NCBI GenBank assembly: GCA_021737445.1
Contig: JAIPDY010000139.1
Span: 1-8,322 of the forward strand
Source: Desulfotignum sp.
GTDB taxonomy: Bacteria; Desulfobacterota; Desulfobacteria; Desulfobacterales; Desulfobacteraceae
Length of the DNA stretch: 8,322 nucleotides
Direction of reading: 5' to 3'
Notes under the pieces: model-generated
Told to the model about the DNA's origin: nothing
The model's input: only the letters and a program-made list of their open reading frames with translations
Database searches by the model: none
Translations under genes and position numbers: made by a program
Shown here: positions 6,889 through 8,322 of the stretch, in pieces
Numbering within the stretch: the first letter of the stretch is position 1
How the letters are laid out: each line of letters begins with the position of its first letter

Positions 6889-6918
6889 GATATATACCTG
6901 TCACGCCTGGTTTGTCAA
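6889..6918 (-). promoter_or_regulatory. Promoter for the phosphatase-kinase operon
   Basis: On the minus strand, TTGACA (6918-6913) is followed after 16 nt by TATATA (6896-6891), or after 18 nt by TATATC (6894-6889). Both match sigma-70 consensus closely. The predicted transcript starts near 6883 and has a leader of about 100 nt before the ATG at 6782. This is the best minus-strand promoter in the gap. Confidence 0.6.
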
Positions 6919-6945
6919 TCTTGCCCTGACATAAGCGGATTATCG

Positions 6946-6974
6946 TTGACACGCAGGAAGTGCTGGGCTATTTA
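6946..6974 (+). promoter_or_regulatory. Promoter for the mlaF-mlaE operon
   Basis: TTGACA (6946-6951), a perfect -35 box, lies 17 nt before TATTTA (6969-6974), a fair -10 box. Transcription would begin near 6981, only about 3 nt before the preferred mlaF ATG at 6984. The box is back to back with the minus-strand TTGACA at 6913-6918, so the two operons share one control region. Confidence 0.55.
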
Positions 6975-6983
6975 TTTAAAACT

Positions 6984-7796
6984 ATGATACGTGTTGAAAA
7001 CCTTGTAAAAACCTATGGACAGACCGTGGCCTGCAACCGGGTGAACTGCCGGTTTGACGATCAGAAAGTAACCGTGATCTTAGGGGGGAGCGGGTCAGGC
7101 AAAAGCACGCTGTTACGTCAGATTACCGGACTGGAGCGTCCAGACAGCGGGTCGGTGTTTTTTGACGGCCTGGATTTGACCAAAGTTTCCAAGAGCGTAT
7201 TGTATGAAAAAAGAAAAAAAATGGGTATGCTGTTTCAAGGATCAGCTTTATTTAATTCCCTGAATGTATTTGAAAACATCGCCTTTCCTCTGCGGGAGCA
7301 CACAAAAATCGCAGACAAGGTGATCAGAAATATTGTGACCATGAAACTTGAAATGGTGGGATTGCGAGGGACAGAACATTTAATGCCCTCCCAGCTGTCC
7401 GGCGGGATGATGAAACGGGTGGGGCTGGCCAGGGCCATTGTCATGGATCCCAAGGTGATCTTTTATGACGAGCCCACTTCAGGGCTGGATCCAATCTCCA
7501 CCGGGGTGATCGGCAAGCTGATCAAGGATTTGAACACCAAACTGGACATCACCTCGGTTGTTGTGTCCCATGACATTGCCGCCAGTTTCAAAATTGCCGA
7601 TAAAATTATTATTCTCTATTATGGAGATATTATTGCGCAGGGAACAGTGGATCAGATAAAAAACAGTGCAGATGAACGGATCAGGCAGTTTGTCACCGGA
7701 TCTCCTGAAGGCCCGATTCCATTTACCCGCACTGACACCAATTATGTTGAGGCGCTGTTGTCAGACATGGATAAAACAGCAGGAAACAGACAGTGA
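6984..7796 (+). CDS. mlaF: Mla-type ABC transporter ATP-binding protein
   Basis: This 270-aa cytoplasmic ATPase of the MlaF/Ttg2A family energises MlaE-type phospholipid transport between inner and outer membranes. Motifs, counted from this start, are Walker A GGSGSGKS (34-41), Q-loop Q85 in MLFQGSALF, signature LSGGMMKR (138-145), Walker B VIFYDE (158-163, E163 catalytic) and switch H196. The ENIAFPLREHT segment just after the Q-loop is characteristic of MlaF rather than other importers. I chose ATG 6984 because family members begin close to 'MIRVENLVKTYG'. A GTG at 6960 would add eight residues, but it sits on top of the predicted promoter and has no well-spaced ribosome-binding site. ATG 6984 has no visible ribosome-binding site either. 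The gene overlaps the following permease gene by 4 nt (GTGA), as usual for a coupled transporter operon. Confidence 0.92.
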   Translation: MIRVENLVKTYGQTVACNRVNCRFDDQKVTVILGGSGSGKSTLLRQITGLERPDSGSVFFDGLDLTKVSKSVLYEKRKKMGMLFQGSALFNSLNVFENIAFPLREHTKIADKVIRNIVTMKLEMVGLRGTEHLMPSQLSGGMMKRVGLARAIVMDPKVIFYDEPTSGLDPISTGVIGKLIKDLNTKLDITSVVVSHDIAASFKIADKIIILYYGDIIAQGTVDQIKNSADERIRQFVTGSPEGPIPFTRTDTNYVEALLSDMDKTAGNRQ

Positions 7797-8322
7797 TTTT
7801 TGATATTCCAGCAGGCATAGGCCGGGCCACATTGAACTGGATTCATCTGTTCGGCAGAAGTGGTGTGTTTTTGTGCCTGGCTGTATCTCAGGCATTTGTG
7901 CCGCCATTGCGGCTTTTCCGGCTCGTCAAGGAAATGGAGTTCATCGGGTCCAAATCTTTTCTGATCGTGTTTGTCACAGCCCTGTTCACCGGCATGGTTC
8001 TGGGGCTCCAGGGATACCATACCCTGACCCAGTTCGGGGCCCAGGCCCTTTTAGGGTCAGCTGTTGCCCTTTCCATTATCCGGGAACTGGGGCCTGTGCT
8101 GTGTGCCCTCATGGTGACCGGAAGGGCAGGGTCAGCCATTGCCGCTGAAATCGGTATAATGAAAATCACCGATCAGTTCCCTGCCCTGGAGATGATGGCC
8201 ATTGATCCTGTCAAATATGTGATCAGCCCCAAAATTCTGGCTGGTATTATCTCTTTGCCCCTTCTGACCGCTTTTTTTGATGTGGTGGGGATCATGGGGG
8301 GATACCTTGTGGGGGTGCAGCT
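7793..8322 (+). CDS. mlaE: MlaE-type ABC transporter permease, 3' end outside window
   Basis: The first 176 codons are present and the frame is open to the window end. The GTG start overlaps the mlaF TGA (GTGA) and has AGGAA at 7781-7785, 7 nt upstream. The sequence carries the hallmarks of the MlaE family of inner-membrane permeases: hydrophobic segments around residues 55-75 (FLIVFVTALFTGMVLGLQ), 85-105 and 150-170. It also has the conserved ALLGSAVALSIIRELGPVL, TGRAGSAIAAEIG and PALEMMAIDPVKYV stretches. It would form the membrane core with MlaF and carry phospholipids to or from an MCE-domain protein (MlaD), probably encoded just beyond the window. Frame and family are secure. Confidence 0.93.
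   Translation, partial: MIFDIPAGIGRATLNWIHLFGRSGVFLCLAVSQAFVPPLRLFRLVKEMEFIGSKSFLIVFVTALFTGMVLGLQGYHTLTQFGAQALLGSAVALSIIRELGPVLCALMVTGRAGSAIAAEIGIMKITDQFPALEMMAIDPVKYVISPKILAGIISLPLLTAFFDVVGIMGGYLVGVQ

Noticed and set aside
6960..6983. GTG start for mlaF at 6960.
   Set aside because: It overlaps the predicted promoter, has AGGA only 1 nt away and adds residues not typical of the family; ATG 6984 fits better.

Overview
The window looks like chromosomal DNA from a Gram-negative, probably anaerobic bacterium. I would guess a sulfate reducer of the Desulfobacteraceae type (Desulfobacter/Desulfotignum-like). That guess rests on the gene content: tandem MttB-family corrinoid-dependent methyltransferases, a threonine-degradation pair and an Mla-type lipid transport system, in moderately GC-rich DNA. 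It is an inference and no marker gene is present.

Left block (1-4297, plus strand): a probable operon of four tightly spaced genes. The order is the C-terminal part of one MttB-family methyltransferase (1-459), a complete second MttB-family paralogue (485-1933), L-threonine 3-dehydrogenase tdh (1995-3044), and a PLP-dependent alpha-oxoamine synthase resembling 2-amino-3-ketobutyrate CoA ligase, kbl (3074-4297). Gaps are 25, 61 and 29 nt. Tdh plus Kbl would convert threonine to glycine and acetyl-CoA. The MttB-family proteins would demethylate a quaternary or tertiary amine onto a corrinoid protein. The second MttB-like protein has no in-frame UAG, so it is not a pyrrolysine-type trimethylamine methyltransferase. 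The linkage of methyl transfer to glycine/threonine metabolism is the most interesting metabolic hint here.

Middle (4298-5040): a 133-nt gap holds a plausible sigma-70 promoter and a leader hairpin. It is followed by an unrecognised 183-aa charged, helical protein (4431-4982, plus strand) ending in TAG. A strong, one-directional intrinsic terminator (5006-5038) closes it before the convergent minus-strand genes.

Right block: a minus-strand pair consists of a GAF-PP2C (SpoIIE/RsbU-type) phosphatase (6782 to 5469) and an RsbW-like anti-sigma-factor kinase (5472 to 5038). They are coupled by an ATGA overlap and form part of a partner-switching regulatory module with no STAS antagonist in view. 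A 201-nt divergent control region (6783-6983, with its central TTGACA boxes back to back) separates them from mlaF (6984-7796) and mlaE (7793 onward, cut by the window end). These are the ATPase and permease of an Mla-type phospholipid/ABC transport system. The predicted mlaF promoter lies so close to the best start codon that the message may be leaderless.

Nothing here is obviously a mobile element, CRISPR array, tRNA or rRNA. No clearly new defence or metabolic system is evident. The best leads are the MttB-MttB-Tdh-Kbl operon, the diverged second MttB paralogue, the orphan 183-aa gene and the divergent control region.
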